64,000 nucleotides of DNA from Letharia columbiana (lineage: Eukaryota; Ascomycota; Lecanoromycetes; Lecanorales; Parmeliaceae). The position numbers and the translations under genes were made by a program. The DNA lies in the NCBI RefSeq assembly GCF_014066305.1, contig NW_023501060.1, forward strand, positions 558,001 through 622,000, given 5' to 3'. The notes under the pieces were generated by a model. It worked only from the letters and a program-made list of their open reading frames with translations. It was not told the DNA's origin and ran no database searches. Numbering within the stretch: position 1 is the stretch's first letter; each line of letters starts with the position of its first letter. Below, in pieces: positions 30,753-42,538 of the stretch.

Positions 30753-31879
30753 ATGTCTCTATTGAATAAAACATTTGTTCCACTTCCAGGGGAAGAGATA
30801 GCTGAAGGCTACAAGCGCATTGTGCTGATACCTGCTCTCGAACAGATGATGTTCGTGGCCGGCGAAACGGGAGAGCCATCAAGCGAGACAACAACACTCA
30901 TCGAACAGATCGTCCACGAACAAGTCATAGAAATGGTCAGCCTCTCGATCAGTGTGTGCTTGCGAAGCTAATGTCAAAGTAGCTCAAAAGATCCACAGCT
31001 CTTGCTACTCGACGAGGCTCCCGCGCAATCACCACCGCTGATCTCTTTTTCCTGATCCGCCACGACAAAGCAAAGACTTCTCGTCTGAAGACATTTCTTT
31101 CCTGGAAAGATGTTCGAAAGAGTGCCAGAGAGTCTGACGACAAAGGAGGCGATGCCGCGGATGCTGCAGTAGGGGATGATGCTCTCGGCGGCGTTGATGT
31201 CGCTGGTGGACCCTCGGTGCCTGTCAGCGAACTATCCAAAAGAAGCAAGAAGAAGGTTAAGCTTCCGTGGGACATCTCAAGCTTCTTCACCGAACAGCTG
31301 CCGGAGGGTGAAGACGAGGATGACGAGGAAGAGGAAGAAGCAAATGCTGCTACCATTGTCCGCCTGCAAGCAGCCGACAGACGTACCAAAGGCATGACAA
31401 GGGATGAATATGTTCATTACAGTGAATGCCGCCAAGCTTCTTTTACCTACAAGAAAGCCAAGCGATTCCGCGAGTGGGCTGGGTTTGGCATCGTGACTGA
31501 CAGCAAGCCCAACGATGACATCGTGGACATTCTGGGGTTCCTGCTGTACGACATCGTACAGACCTTGACGGAGGAAGCGTTGAAGGTGAAGCAAGAAGAA
31601 GATCTTAACAAGTCTCGCAACGGCGACTCGGATGCTCAGAGCAAGAAACGCAAGAGAGAGACTGGACTGTTTGACCCGCCTGAGGAGGGTACGACGCCCG
31701 TGACTCCGAAACATGTCAGAGAGGCTTTCCGAAGATTGCAGGAGAAGCCCATCCCAGGCAGAGTGAGGGTTTGGATGGGTGGTCCCAGGGCTTTGCAAAG
31801 GACTGAGTTGAAGTTGGTACGTTGTTTTGCCCTACTACATGAATTAGAAGTAGCTTCGCTTATGCCATACTAGATCTGA
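30753..31879 (+). CDS. spt3: SAGA/SLIK subunit Spt3
   Basis: Three exons, 30753-30935, 30983-31816 and 31874-31879, give 340 residues. The introns (47 and 57 nt) have GTCAGC/AGTAG and GTACGT/ACTAG ends. The last exon is only Ile plus stop, giving the 'KLI' end typical of Spt3. The N-terminal histone fold reads '[20 protein letters not shown]', 'IVHEQVIEM', '[20 protein letters not shown]', '[20 protein letters not shown]'. The second half has '[10 protein letters not shown]', an acidic run, '[19 protein letters not shown]', '[11 protein letters not shown]' and '[10 protein letters not shown]'. In SAGA, Spt3 carries a paired TAF13/TAF11-like histone fold and helps deliver TBP to promoters in the nucleus. 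Confidence 0.93.
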
Positions 31880-32238
31880 TACATTGAGGCTGGCTTTCTA
31901 GCATTTGACACGGCGTGATAGCTAGGGAGCTAACATTTGATGCGGTATGATACCCTTAATGTTGACTCTGGATAAGGTATGATACCCATGCAGTCATTGA
32001 CAGAGGCGTTGCCAGTTGGTGCGTGGTGGCGTCGGAGCTCGCAAAAAGGAAATCCCCCTCTCATCTATTTTCGGAGCTTCGGTATTTAGTGGTCTCATAG
32101 GCCATAACGTCAACTTGTGTAGAGTTGCTTTCATACGCCTTACGCCACGCTTCTGCCGGACAGAAAACGCCGAACTTTGGTTGTTGGTCGTTGGAGAATG
32201 GGGTGTTGCCCTGGGTATATGCCATCTCGCGTGCTCAC
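31880..32238. other. Convergent 3' spacer
   Basis: Between the stops of spt3 (+) and snu23 (-). No gene seen. A short sequence like GATACCCTTA/GATACCCAT occurs twice near 31940-31990. Confidence 0.45.
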
Positions 32239-32886
32239 TCAACATATTATGCCACCCCCGACCCCCTCATCCTCCTCAGCTTTGATTCCAACACCCCCGT
32301 CCGTCTTTCTTCTCTTCTCATTTCTCTTTCTCCTCTTCTCTTCCCTCTCCCGCTCATCTAATTCCTTCCTAACCTCCAACCTCTTCCCCAAATCGACCAC
32401 ATCCCCCACCCCCTCTTTCTCCTCTCTCCTCTTCTGAGCTAACCACTCTAATCTTTCCCTTACCTCCTCCAGCGTCGCCCTCTTCACCTCCCCAGTCTGC
32501 CCGATAGCCACCAGATGCTGCCGCGAATTCAGATGCTCAAGGAACTGTAGATTGTCCTTGAATGTCAAATCACAGTCCGCACAGTAGAACCCCGCCCCTC
32601 GCCCTCTCTTCCCCGTAGCCGCGCCAGCTGGTACGAGGGAAGTCTTGCCGACATTGTTGGAGACATCGAGACGGGCAGTGCGTGATTCGGTTTCTTTGGC
32701 GTCTGGAGGTGTGGACGCGCGGGGGAAATATTTGCGCCCGGCAGCCTTTGCTTCGGCACGAGCTGCGCCCTCAGCTTTGTACTTTGTTTCGCGATCAGCT
32801 GCTTTGGCTGCGTATTCGTTTCTGTCCCAAGTTTTGCGGAACGAGGTGTCGGATGCGGTGGATTTTGATGGGCCGGAGCCAGACAT
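32239..32886 (-). CDS. snu23: U4/U6.U5 tri-snRNP zinc-finger protein Snu23 (ZMAT2)
   Basis: An intronless 215-residue protein. N-terminal 'FRKTWDRNEYAAKAADRE' matches the Snu23/ZMAT2 start; the matrin-type C2H2 zinc finger is 'FYCADCDLTFKDNLQFLEHL' followed by 'NSRQHLVAIGQTGEV' (about residues 99-135), then 'KRATLEEVRERLEWL' and a Lys/Arg/Glu-rich helix. Snu23 is a component of the spliceosomal B complex near the 5' splice site. Divergent from the FUSC gene, with a 315-bp shared promoter region. The C-terminal 15 residues are Gly-rich. Confidence 0.92.
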   Translation of the reverse strand: MSGSGPSKSTASDTSFRKTWDRNEYAAKAADRETKYKAEGAARAEAKAAGRKYFPRASTPPDAKETESRTARLDVSNNVGKTSLVPAGAATGKRGRGAGFYCADCDLTFKDNLQFLEHLNSRQHLVAIGQTGEVKRATLEEVRERLEWLAQKRREEKEGVGDVVDLGKRLEVRKELDEREREEKRRKRNEKRRKTDGGVGIKAEEDEGVGGGIIC

Positions 32887-33201
32887 GGCTTGATGTTAAC
32901 AATGGCGTGGCCAAGGTACCGGAAACATAGAATGAAAAGTATCTGGGTTTTTGGTCTGGCAAGCGTAGAGAGAAGGCATGGGAGTACCTTAAGTGAGCTC
33001 ATGAATGGCTTGGCAATATGTTCTAATCGTATTGAAGTGTAAGCGAGTTAGGCGCCGCGGCAAATGACCCCGTGGCGATCTATCTTTCTCTGGCAGGTCC
33101 ACGCGTGACATTCCTTTGGGTCACGCGAAGCTGTTCTGATATCCACTGGTCGGACTCAAACCTGACTATGTCTCCTCGTATATGGAAAAACGCGTACAAC
33201 A
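32887..33201. other. Divergent promoter region (snu23 / FUSC transporter)
   Basis: 315 bp between two divergent start codons. No obvious TATA box; nothing else identified. Confidence 0.4.
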
Positions 33202-36200
33202 ATGACCGAAAAAGGATCGGCGCTCCAAAGAGGCCGCCGCTATGGGGAAAAGCGGGCGGCGGAGATATGGGAGAACCTAGGGAAGAATAACCTGTGGAAG
33301 AGGATTTTGAAAAACGTGACCGCTACTACTCTCCTCGTCAGCATATGTCTTATCCCAGGTTCCCGGACTGTTATTGGCAAGGCTGCCTATTTGGGCGCTA
33401 TCACTACGGTATTTGGTCACCCAGGTCGACGCTTTGGCCAAATGGCTGAAGCCCTTATCCTTGTTCTTTCCGGAACGGTACTAGGAGTGGCTTGGTCAGT
33501 TCTAGGGGTTTATCTCGGCTCTCTCGTTATCAAAGAGCACCCACCAGCGGCCTACGCGATTCGAGCAATTTTTCTAGCAGTCGTAGTACTGTTCCACGGC
33601 TATCTACGATCGAAGACGCCTCGGTTGTTCATTTTTGTCTTGCTCTTGGTCATTGTATCGGTGGTGTCTTTGACATCAACTGCGAAAGTGGTGACACCTC
33701 TTTCTGCGACAAATATACTCTATCCAATCTTGATTGCCGCTGGATGCATTACACTGGTCAATATATGTATATTTCCTGAATTTAGCTCTAGATATCTTGG
33801 TCAGATGACTCTTGATACACTAAATGACACAGTCAAAGCCCTTGGAGATGCTGGTATTTACTTTGTCGAATCGAAAAGGGCGGTTGATCAGAACGGAGTC
33901 AAGACAGGCGAGAAAAGAGCTGATGCTTCTATGACTGGGCCAGCTTGGAACGCTACTGACGAAGAACGTGGGCTTCCACAGAAGAAAGTTACTAATTTAA
34001 CAAACGCCCCTATGCACATCAAGGCCAAAGACATACTTCAAAGGTTATTCGCCAGCAAGTCTCAAGGGACTGACCACAGTGACCCCAAAAAGCTTTCAAA
34101 GACGAGTCTGGCTGACTTGACAAGCAATAAAGCGAAGATACGGAAGAAACTCTCAGATTGCAAAGCAGCTCAACAGGAGTGCAACTTTGAGCTTGCTGTA
34201 TCCGTGTTGCCTCCTCGCAACATGAAACCCATCAGTGTGCAAGCAATGAAAAAGCTAGTGGCCAACACGATTGCAGTCATCAGCGCCTGTGAATCTAAAT
34301 TCGCCCTCCTTGGTAGCAATGATGTTGGGCAAGCTTCCAATTCAAAGAAAACAAAGCCCGGTCCTGAGCTTGTAGATGAGAGTAAGACTCCGGCCATCTC
34401 AGCCCTGGTTGGAGCTACTTCCAACCTGCTTACTCCAGAGTTACCGTTGCCACACGAGAACTCGAAGCAGGGAAAACTGAACACCATCATCGAACAAGAC
34501 AAAGCAGAGCTTGAGATGATTAAGCCGAAGCGCGAAATTGAATTTGGCGACGCTCGTCTGCTTCGGTATCTATTGGCTAGGGTGGCAAAGCCATACGAGG
34601 ATCTGCACTTCGTCGTCGCTCGAACAGTTGAGGTAGTGAGTGCGTGTGTCGCTTACGCATATGATGTTCCCACCTTACCTTCTGGTGCAAGGGTTCCCAA
34701 AGGTATCTTGCTCGAGGAATTGGATATGCAAATGGACAGCCTCCAGAAAGCTCTTCTCCAATTTGACGCAGACGCGGCATCTGCTCTAGAAGGGGCTGCA
34801 ACTATGCAAGAATTAGAAGGCAAGGAGCTCGACATCATGCCGAGAGAAGAAGTCTTTCTGATGTCATCGTTCATGCTCAACGTACGGCAAGCAGCCTCGC
34901 ATATCGAGAGTATGCTCAAATACTCTCGAGAATTAGTTGGACGTCGTCAACAACGGAATGGACGTCGCCGTATTTATGCACCACATATCAAATGGTCGAA
35001 CTGGCTGTATACAGGTGGCGAAGAGGATGAAGCACTGCCTAACAGTGGGCGCAAAGGCAACAGGCAAGGTGCTTCGGATGAGCGTGAGGACGATGAAGAC
35101 GACGCAGAGTCACTGAATAGCAAGAAAGGCTTATTGGCTCACCCAGGAGATCTGGAGAAAAACGCTCTCACTCCGGGGGTCAAGGAAGACGCCAAGCAAC
35201 GAGAAAGAGAGTCGAGAGCAAGAGATTTCGAGCGCCAAGAAATACCTTACTCACTTCGTCTCCGTGGTCAAGCTGCCGACGCATTGGAATGGATCCAGCA
35301 TTCGGAAGACTTGTTGTATGCCATGAAGCTCGGCGTCGCCGTTTTCCTAGTACTTTGGCCTGCATTCGTGGCTTCTTGGAATACCTGGTACTCTCTAGAC
35401 CGGGGTCTCTGGGCTGCTTTACAGCTCGTTCTGATCACTGAAGTCTCCATCGGTACTTCTGTTTGGACATTTGTTCTTCGGGGTGTCGGCACTACAATCG
35501 GCTGTATTTGGGGCTGGGCCGCTGTTGAAGCTCGCGGAGGCAATCCGGTTGTTTGCGCTGCGTTGATCTTCGTAGCACTGTTCCCTTGCGCCTATGTGCA
35601 ACTTGGAACCAAATATCCGAAGGCTGGTATGGTATGCATTGTCAGCATATGCGTTGTAGCTCTCTCATCGGAGTTAAATACCGTCCCTGGTAGGTTCGAT
35701 GAGCAATATGTCTGCTTTACAAGCTGACCGAGATTTTAGGGACACCAACTGACAATTTTCTGAAGCGATGGATTGCTTTCATGATAGGTGGGACAGTGGC
35801 TCTGATCGTAGAATTGGTACTACTTCCAGTCAAAGCTCGCACGCGCCTCGTTGAATCTCTCGCTGCAGCTCTCGAACAAATCAACGAGATGGAGAAATGT
35901 ATTGCCGCCGGCATTGAGCAAGGCGTCAAGATTGACGTTTACGCCGCCGCAAACATTGTACGCTTCGAAAACGCGAACGGAAAGGCTAACACCGCACTTG
36001 TCGCTGCAGAGACCTTCCTTCCCTTCTGCAGCAATGAGCCAAGGATCAAAGGCTCCTTCGAAGGCCTCGCTCTGATATACACCGAGGTTCTCTTCGTGCT
36101 TCACCAGATTGTCGACAGAATGGACAATATGCTGCAGCTACGGACGGCCTATGGTTCTGGCCCATTAGAGGAGCTCAATGCTGAAATCTACCCCTACCGT

Positions 36201-36872
36201 CGAAACGTCGCTGGTTCCATCACCCTGACACTCTTCGCAATTCATGGTGCCCTCACAACCAAGCTTCCACTCCCCCAATACATTCCTTCCGCCCGGCTCG
36301 CCCACCTGCGCATGATCAACCGAGTGCGAGAAGTTGTTCTCGAGCAAGTGGCCGGGGAAGGTCATGACTCCCACGAGATCACCGCCAAGCTTGCACGCCA
36401 GCGGGCCGTGCGGAGAAAATACATGTCCTGGAATGCTGCGTCAGCGGCTCAAGCGGAGATCATTGAGTTTCTCGAAGAGCTCATCGATTTGACGAAGCTG
36501 CTCGTTGGGGCTAACGAGTTCAGGAGTGGGCTGTTGACGAGGCCTACATATCATGACTACGTTCAGCAATCTCAGAAGCAAGGCGCGGGGGATGATGGCG
36601 ATGAAGTGGTAGCAGCTGAAGCCAGGGATGAGTTCGGAGAGACTCCCCTTGATACGGCAGGAGCGACTACACGAACGCGAGGGACAACGCTTGCTTCGGT
36701 GGACGCAGGGGCAGGGCTCACTAGACGCCGGCAAGGCACAACTCTGAGTTCTACGAGCGATGGTGAGGATGTGCCCGCCAGCTTACGCAGGATACAGAGC
36801 CGGAAGCTCGAGGCTGGGGTGCTGCGTCAGAGGACGAACGAGAGTTGGAAGTCATCGCATCAAGGCACATGA
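33202..36872 (+). CDS. FUSC/ArAE-family integral membrane protein
   Basis: Two exons, 33202-35689 and 35740-36872, give 1,206 residues; the 50-nt intron has GTAGGT and TTTAG ends. The architecture is two membrane halves: the first with about six hydrophobic helices between residues 40 and 195 ('LVSICLIPGS', 'AILVLSGTVLGVAW', 'LFIFVLLLVIVSVVSL'), a long cytosolic charged region, then a second bundle around residues 710-870 ('FLVLWPAFVASWNTW', 'GLWAALQLVLITEVSIGTSV', 'GTTIGCIWGWAAVEARGGNP'). This matches fungal ArAE_2 (DUF2421/2422, brefeldin-sensitivity-related) proteins, relatives of aromatic-acid and malate exporters. Transport substrate unknown. The C-terminus is Ser/Thr/Arg-rich. Confidence 0.88.
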
Positions 36873-37108
36873 AGCAGCGAGAAAAGCATGTCGCATTGTC
36901 TGATAATCACGTCAACTATATGAGCGAGGGTACAGACTTTCGAATCCCTGAACCAATTCCATTCACGTGGTGAAGTGACCACCAAGCTTGTACCATTCGC
37001 ATGATCGATCCTCTCGTCGAAATGGACAATGCGAAAGATTCCTCCTGTCCAAGCAATGATCATCCGCCATCCACCTATGCCATGACACGTTGGAAGATGA
37101 GCAGCCTC

Positions 37109-37634
37109 TTAAGCAGATGCACCATCCTCCTGGTCCTCAGTCTCTCCATTCATACCTTCTTCTTCCTCGTCCTCCTCTTTAGCCTCGACCTTGACCTTCT
37201 TGCTCGGACGGTCCTCCTCCTCATCGCTCTCATTGGGGCTGGGAGCAGCAGCGCGAGCGACGTTCTTGGGCTTGCGAACACGCTTTTTCTTCTCAGTAGG
37301 GGTCGTAGATCCATCACCACCGTTCTTGCGTCCACGCTTCTTGCTTGGAAGGATGTCAGCGCCTCCAGTCATGGTGATGGCAGCGGAGGCTTTCATCATC
37401 TCGCTGTACATCTTAGCTGAGGATTGGGCGGTGCGACCAGCAGGAACGGAGACATCGGCCCATTTAACTTTGCTGCCGAAGGTTTTGATAACGGAGACGA
37501 GGAGTGCGATCTTGGGGGTGTTAGTGGAGAGTGGAGAGGAGGGAGGAAAAGGGAGGTTAAGAGGGGGGAGGAGATACCTTTTCTGTGTCGGCCCATTTGG
37601 ATGCGGGGATGGGGTTGGCGATTTCAGATCCCAT
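37109..37634 (-). CDS. Small basic/acidic nuclear-type protein
   Basis: Two exons, 37578-37634 and 37109-37510, give 152 residues; the 67-nt intron has GTATCT and CCCAAG ends. The N-terminal 60 residues form a helical, Myb/SANT-like segment ('KWADTEKIALLVSVIKTFG', 'KVKWADVSVPAGRTAQSSAK'), in which spaced Trp residues and 'VPAGRT' recall small fungal DNA-binding-like proteins. The second half has basic runs (KKRGRKNGG, EKKKRVRKPKN) with an AT-hook-like RGRK and an acidic tail. Nuclear localisation and chromatin association are inferred from composition only. Confidence 0.75.
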
Positions 37635-38374
37635 TTTGGCTGCTGCAGAGTACTGAGCTTGCTGATGTTGCGATTGGCATGGAGATGATAAGATGAGAGA
37701 CTTACAGTTTGTTTGCGTTGAGTGGTTGGTATCTGTTGAGATGATTTGAAAGTTGGAGGGTGAAAGAAGCGTGGTGATCTGCGTGATGTGAGCTCAGGAT
37801 GTGTTGATTCTAAAAATGTAGAAACTCACTTTAGAATCTGAAAGTTCGAAACTTCCCGAGTCTTTGGGAACGTTGATGAAGCTGCGATTATGATTTAGCC
37901 TTCGGTATTGGCATAGACACTCTCCCTTGGGCCGGTATTGTGGGACAAGTACCTACTAGAAAGTGTGGTGATGTGGATAATGGAAGTTGATGGTTGAAGT
38001 TTGAAGGTTGAGAAAAGATACTGAGCAAGGATAGGGTCAAGTGAAATTGCATTCACTTTCCAAACCCGGTATTGGTGCGGTACAGCACTAAGAATGATGA
38101 CAGCCATGTGCTTCCTTGGGAATTGCATTTCGTGGGATCCACGACATGTCGTAAGGAGGAGGGATGTGGTATAAGGCAGAACACCTTGGAATGTCTGAGA
38201 TCTACAATCACCCCTATCGTAGCATGTTACTTCCAGAGGCCCAAAACGAAATCATTGATGTCCCATCTTATCCTTTTCTCATTTCCAGCGATGATACTCT
38301 TCATGGACTCAACCAGTCAAAATCATAGGACTGAGCCACGAGTTGATATCATTAGATTCAGAGCATGCCTGGCT
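37635..38374. other. Intergenic
   Basis: 740 bp upstream of the small nuclear-protein gene and downstream of ist1 (both on the minus strand). A GTAAGT at about 37701-37706 on the minus strand could mark a 5' UTR intron of the former. No gene seen. Confidence 0.4.
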
Positions 38375-39389
38375 TCATCTCTTTAATGCGGCAAATCGCT
38401 TTGTTAATTCGTCGACGTCTGGTATCTTGCCCCCAACTATGTCTTTCTTTGCTCCGGACTCTCTGCTTGTCGCAGTGCTTTGCGCATCTGTGTCAGATGT
38501 CTGTTTCTTCAAGCCGCTCATCTTCGCCCCAGGCTTCAGTTCTGGTGGACCTGGTAGTCTTACTCGCGGATTGAGATTGTCTGTGCTTGGACTTGGAGGT
38601 GCTACGCTGATCGGCGACCTCGGACCAAGATCTCGTGGGGGTGTAGCTTTGCTCAACTCATCTGTTGTCAAGGGCTCTTCCAGGTTCTTCAATGCCTGAC
38701 CGCCCGAGGGTTTGTCATCGTCCCCATCGTCCTGGGCATCCAGGGACTCTTCCTTCCTCGGCCAATTCACACCGTAAGTTCTAGCAATCTCCTTCAAGTA
38801 CAATGTCACCAGCTCTGGTTCTGGAGGCTCGACTCTTAGCTTTTTGAGCACTCTTTCCGCGACCTTGCCATCTGAGTTCTCCACAGCCTCCAGCGCAAAG
38901 TCCTTTCCATATTTCTCCACCAATAGTGCCCTTGCCTGCTGAAGCTCTTTGACATCTGTTCGTGGTGCAGCGTAGATGATGGATTTGATCGCCTCTTCTA
39001 GCCCGGGATCACATTCTTTAGCTTCTAACAACCCTGTCCTTGCCAAAAGAAGCTCGCAGTATAACTCAAGGACTTCTAGTAGTTCGGTAGTGATATCAGA
39101 CCGAATGATGTTCTCGACACGGATGCGTGCTGATTCCTCTTTGCCTTGCTGGTTCGCCCCACGCATTAGCCTGACGCCAATCAACACGGCAGATCGATAT
39201 GTACTTCAAGCAATACAGCCATTGCCCGTCTTTGTTGCTTCGCTATAGCTGTGTCCTTCTGCTGCACCATGCGTAGCCTACTAATGGATAGCTTGAGCTG
39301 GACCTTGATCTTTCCCTTGGAAGAGTCAGCACGGACTGTGCTAAGCAGCAGACGCGAAGGCTTACGACAATCGCCGAAGAAGGAGCCAT
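38375..39389 (-). CDS. ist1: Ist1, ESCRT-III-like regulator of Vps4
   Basis: Three exons, 39366-39389, 39205-39315 and 38375-39148, give 302 residues. Introns of 50 and 56 nt (GTAAGC/CCAAG and GTACAT/ACCAG) keep phase 0. The IST1 helical domain is 'GKIKVQLKLSISRLRMVQQK', 'KQQRRAMAVLLEQGKEESAR', 'IRVENIIRSD', 'LELYCELLLARTGLL'. A Pro-rich linker follows, and the C-terminus 'DVDELTKRFAALKR' is a textbook MIM1 motif that binds the MIT domain of Vps4. Ist1 modulates Vps4 during ESCRT-III disassembly at multivesicular endosomes. Unspliced reading would miss the first two helices. Confidence 0.93.
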
Positions 39390-40134
39390 CTTGGGGTTTT
39401 CGAAGCGCTGGACGTTACGGCATTAAGGCGCATATTAAGTCGGAGCAAGGACGCTGTAGCCTGCACTTTGTGCTTGTACTTTAGGTGGGACTAAGCGAGG
39501 CAAGCGCCAGCCGCGGTGTTTCCTTTGCGGACAGTGCGTCACTCTAATAACTGATCACTAATCAGTATCTCTGGAAAGCAACATGGAGTTACATGGCAAC
39601 ATTATCAAAGATGAGCTGGCATGGGACATGTTGATATCTATGCAAGTTAACAATCTATAATGACGTATTTTCGGTGGACTCTTGCCAAGTGAGGGCGGAC
39701 TGATCTAAATCACGGCTGGTGACGGGTAGTGTTTTGTCCAAATAGACGGTTCATCCGTAAGCATTCATTCCAGCTCACGTGCAGCATTGACACCCCCGGA
39801 TGGTGATGAGCGTAAAGTAAGCCTGAGGTATTTATGGATCCTTCCATCCGCCTGACGGGCATTCTGAGTGGCAAGAGCCTTTGCAGCAGCTCCTTCCTGT
39901 ACAACGGTAAGTACCCTCCACGAAAACACCAACCTTCTTTCCTTACTTCCTCCATCATCATTTCGCTCTAAGACGAATGTCCGTTCATTCTATGTGAACT
40001 CTACCTAGCCTCAACATCCAACAGAGACAATTTTCCCAATACCTATTCCGTCAGTCGCTTCCAAGTTGGAGGGCAAAGTCGTTGCATCCACTGCACTGGC
40101 TTTGCACCAAGCCCCAAGCTAATCCCAAAATAAG
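39390..40134. other. Divergent intergenic region (ist1 / F-box gene)
   Basis: No gene seen in 745 bp; should contain promoters of both genes. Confidence 0.4.
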
Positions 40135-41460
40135 ATGTGTACTCAGAACCATAACAGGCACTACTCAGGCGACGGGCCCCAGTGCCTCCCGTTTCCTCCG
40201 GAGATCCTTGTGCAAGTCATTGGTCTTCTTAACAAAGCTTGCGATAGAAGGAGTGCCAGACTGGTGTGCAAAGGCTTTGCACAAGCTGGCCTACCGTCGC
40301 TTACGCATACGGTCAACCTCTCTGTCCCCAGCGGTCTTCTAGACAGGACTCGAGCGATCGCGGAGCATCCGGTTGTCGGCAAGTACATAATCCAGATGGT
40401 CTGCAGTGGCACGCAGCTACTTAGCGACGAGGTGAATTATGGCAACATCCAGATTTTGCATGGGCCGACGACGCGTCAGACCGAGCTTTCAGTGCCATTG
40501 CCGGTCGTATATGAACAGTTGTTGTCAAGAGATGAGAAAGGGAAGAGAATCACTCATTGTCAAAGGGCGCAGGCCATTTTCCTTCTTGCTCTCCAACGGT
40601 TCGTGAATCTCAAGCGCATTACATTCACGGAGGTTCCACTCGCCGAAGAGAATCAAGATCTGGTCCGTCCGCAGTGGCCACGCGTTGCAAATGGTGGAGA
40701 CCGGTGGGAGCCCGCCTCGCCGTATCAAATGTTTGCCGTGGGCATCCGATTGTTGTATACACAAGGCACCAATCTAGAACAACTCAGGATTGTAGGCTCA
40801 AGCTATGCCCTACGGGACAGGATATTCTCCGATGCTTCCCAGACATATTACGGTCACATGCTCAACGTCTTTCGCAAGCTTCACTGTTTCGAATTATCCG
40901 TGATTGTACCGGATGTCACTGTGGAGTATGACCCACAAGCTCTGACTTACGGCGGTCTCGGAGGCCTTTTGACACAAGCGACATCTATAGAGACATTGAA
41001 GATGGCAAGCTCCTATTGGCCAGGGCCACCGGACGAGGATGACTGCCCACCATCGTTAGACGTTCCAATGGTTTTCCAAAGCTACACCTGGTCACACCTC
41101 AGGCATCTAGGCCTGCGTGGCTTCTTGATGATAGGCCATGAAGACCTCATGGGCTTCTTCGATCGTCACGGAGCAACACTCGAGAGCGTCGAGCTGATGG
41201 TCATGAGGATCCTGCATCACCCCGACCCTCAGGATACCATATGCGAAGCTTGGAAGCATCTGTTCAATGGACTGCGATGCCGTGGGATCAGTCTCCAGAC
41301 ACTCAGATTGTCCCTTCTGCAAGACTGCTACGACTTGAAAGGTCACTTCTCTGAGCCTGACGATCCTGCCTATCATGGCAAGAAGATGCTCAAGTACCTC
41401 CTCCAAGGGGGCATAAATCCATTGGAACCTGTCTTTCCTGTCACTGACTTGATGGCTTGA
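40135..41460 (+). CDS. F-box domain protein
   Basis: An intronless 441-residue protein. An F-box-like motif occupies about residues 18-55 ('CLPFPPEILVQVIGLLNKAC', 'RSARLVCKGFAQAG'), followed by a region of leucine-rich-repeat-like strands ('LEQLRIVGSSY', 'HLRHLGLRGFLMIG', 'LESVELMVMRI', 'LQTLRLSLLQD'). This fits the many ascomycete F-box/LRR-like proteins that act as substrate receptors of SCF ubiquitin ligases. The target is unknown. No localisation signal seen. Confidence 0.82.
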   Translation: MCTQNHNRHYSGDGPQCLPFPPEILVQVIGLLNKACDRRSARLVCKGFAQAGLPSLTHTVNLSVPSGLLDRTRAIAEHPVVGKYIIQMVCSGTQLLSDEVNYGNIQILHGPTTRQTELSVPLPVVYEQLLSRDEKGKRITHCQRAQAIFLLALQRFVNLKRITFTEVPLAEENQDLVRPQWPRVANGGDRWEPASPYQMFAVGIRLLYTQGTNLEQLRIVGSSYALRDRIFSDASQTYYGHMLNVFRKLHCFELSVIVPDVTVEYDPQALTYGGLGGLLTQATSIETLKMASSYWPGPPDEDDCPPSLDVPMVFQSYTWSHLRHLGLRGFLMIGHEDLMGFFDRHGATLESVELMVMRILHHPDPQDTICEAWKHLFNGLRCRGISLQTLRLSLLQDCYDLKGHFSEPDDPAYHGKKMLKYLLQGGINPLEPVFPVTDLMA

Positions 41461-41902
41461 GACCTTCTTTTGCAGGTAAGCTGCAGACGCATCCAAGGCG
41501 TCGTGGCAATCGTGGACGGGAAATGATGTGTGAGAAGGCTGTCGAAAACGATTGGCACTTGTGGTGCTCGAAGTAGAACTGACTTTCTGTATCACATATA
41601 CTTGATCAGATTTGTTATTGAAAATCAGTAGATCAGTAGCCTTCATAGACTTATTATCATCAAATTACCTTGATTACCCAATCAAAGTTCTTGGGATCGG
41701 ACCTCGTGAATTTCAGTCTGTTTGCAGCGTCAAGAATACAACAGTAAAGATATTCCATGAACCTTTATCCCCATCCAACCTTCCGACCATCCGCCCCAAT
41801 AACACCGGACACGGCGAATAAACCGGGATCCACCCACTCTTATTCTCCCTATCGCGCACGGCCATCCTGCTCTCCCCCTCCAATCTTCTCCCCTCGATCA
41901 GA
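41461..41902. other. Intergenic
   Basis: No gene seen. The last 150 bp are pyrimidine-rich and probably the leader and promoter of the gene at 41903. Confidence 0.4.
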
Positions 41903-42538
41903 ATGACCGCCAACGTGCGCGAGCCCCAACCCGTCCCCTCACGCTCCCCTTCCCCACCGGAGGACATAGCCGCAGCAATGGGCTTCTCCTCCTTCGGCGC
42001 GAAACCCAAACCCCCGAAGAAGAAACGCAGACTAGCCGATCCGAACAGCGAGGGAAGCGGAAGCAACAACACGCCCCTGGGCGTGAGGACACGAACGCCG
42101 GCCGGGCAGCAGGCGAAGGAAGACGTCGAGCGAAATCGGGGCCAATCGACCGAGATGGGCGTGGGTGGGGCGCAGAGTCAGGAACGGAGGCCAACTCAGG
42201 AGGAATGGACCGGCCTGCCGAACCCGGACCCCCTCGCCGCCGCGGCCCTCGATGAAACGGCCGCCATGCTGCTCGAAACGGGCCGCTTGCCGCGGTATCT
42301 CGACTGGGATGAGGGTCGTGTCGAGGGCGGGCGGCGTGATGATGGAATGTGGCGGGTTGGAGGGGATGCGGGGGAGGGGATGAGGAGGCAGGGGAAGAGA
42401 GGGGACGGGGAGTGGGATTGGCAGGCGTTGAGGAAGGGGGTGGTGGTGGATGAGAGGGGGGATGTGGCGTTTTACGATGGGAGTTTTGTGGAGGATCCTT
42501 GGAGGGGTTTGGGTGGTGGGATGGGGGAGGGGAGGTGA
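41903..42538 (+). CDS. Conserved-looking fungal hypothetical protein
   Basis: An intronless 211-residue protein. Striking motifs are 'EDIAAAMGFSSFGAKPKPPK' followed by the basic KKKRRLADP (residues about 20-47, a likely nuclear signal), 'LDETAAMLLETGRLPRYLDW' in the middle, and the C-terminal 'GDVAFYDGSFVEDPWRGL'. I believe similar AMGFSSFG...KKRR and YDxSFVEDPW motifs occur in other fungal proteins, but I know no function. The third quarter is Gly/Arg-rich and GC-rich at DNA level. An antisense frame of 252 codons overlaps but has a shadow-like composition. Confidence 0.7.
   Translation: MTANVREPQPVPSRSPSPPEDIAAAMGFSSFGAKPKPPKKKRRLADPNSEGSGSNNTPLGVRTRTPAGQQAKEDVERNRGQSTEMGVGGAQSQERRPTQEEWTGLPNPDPLAAAALDETAAMLLETGRLPRYLDWDEGRVEGGRRDDGMWRVGGDAGEGMRRQGKRGDGEWDWQALRKGVVVDERGDVAFYDGSFVEDPWRGLGGGMGEGR

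Noticed and set aside
35180..35601. Minus-strand frames in the FUSC gene
   Set aside because: Shadows of the membrane protein frame; no independent features.
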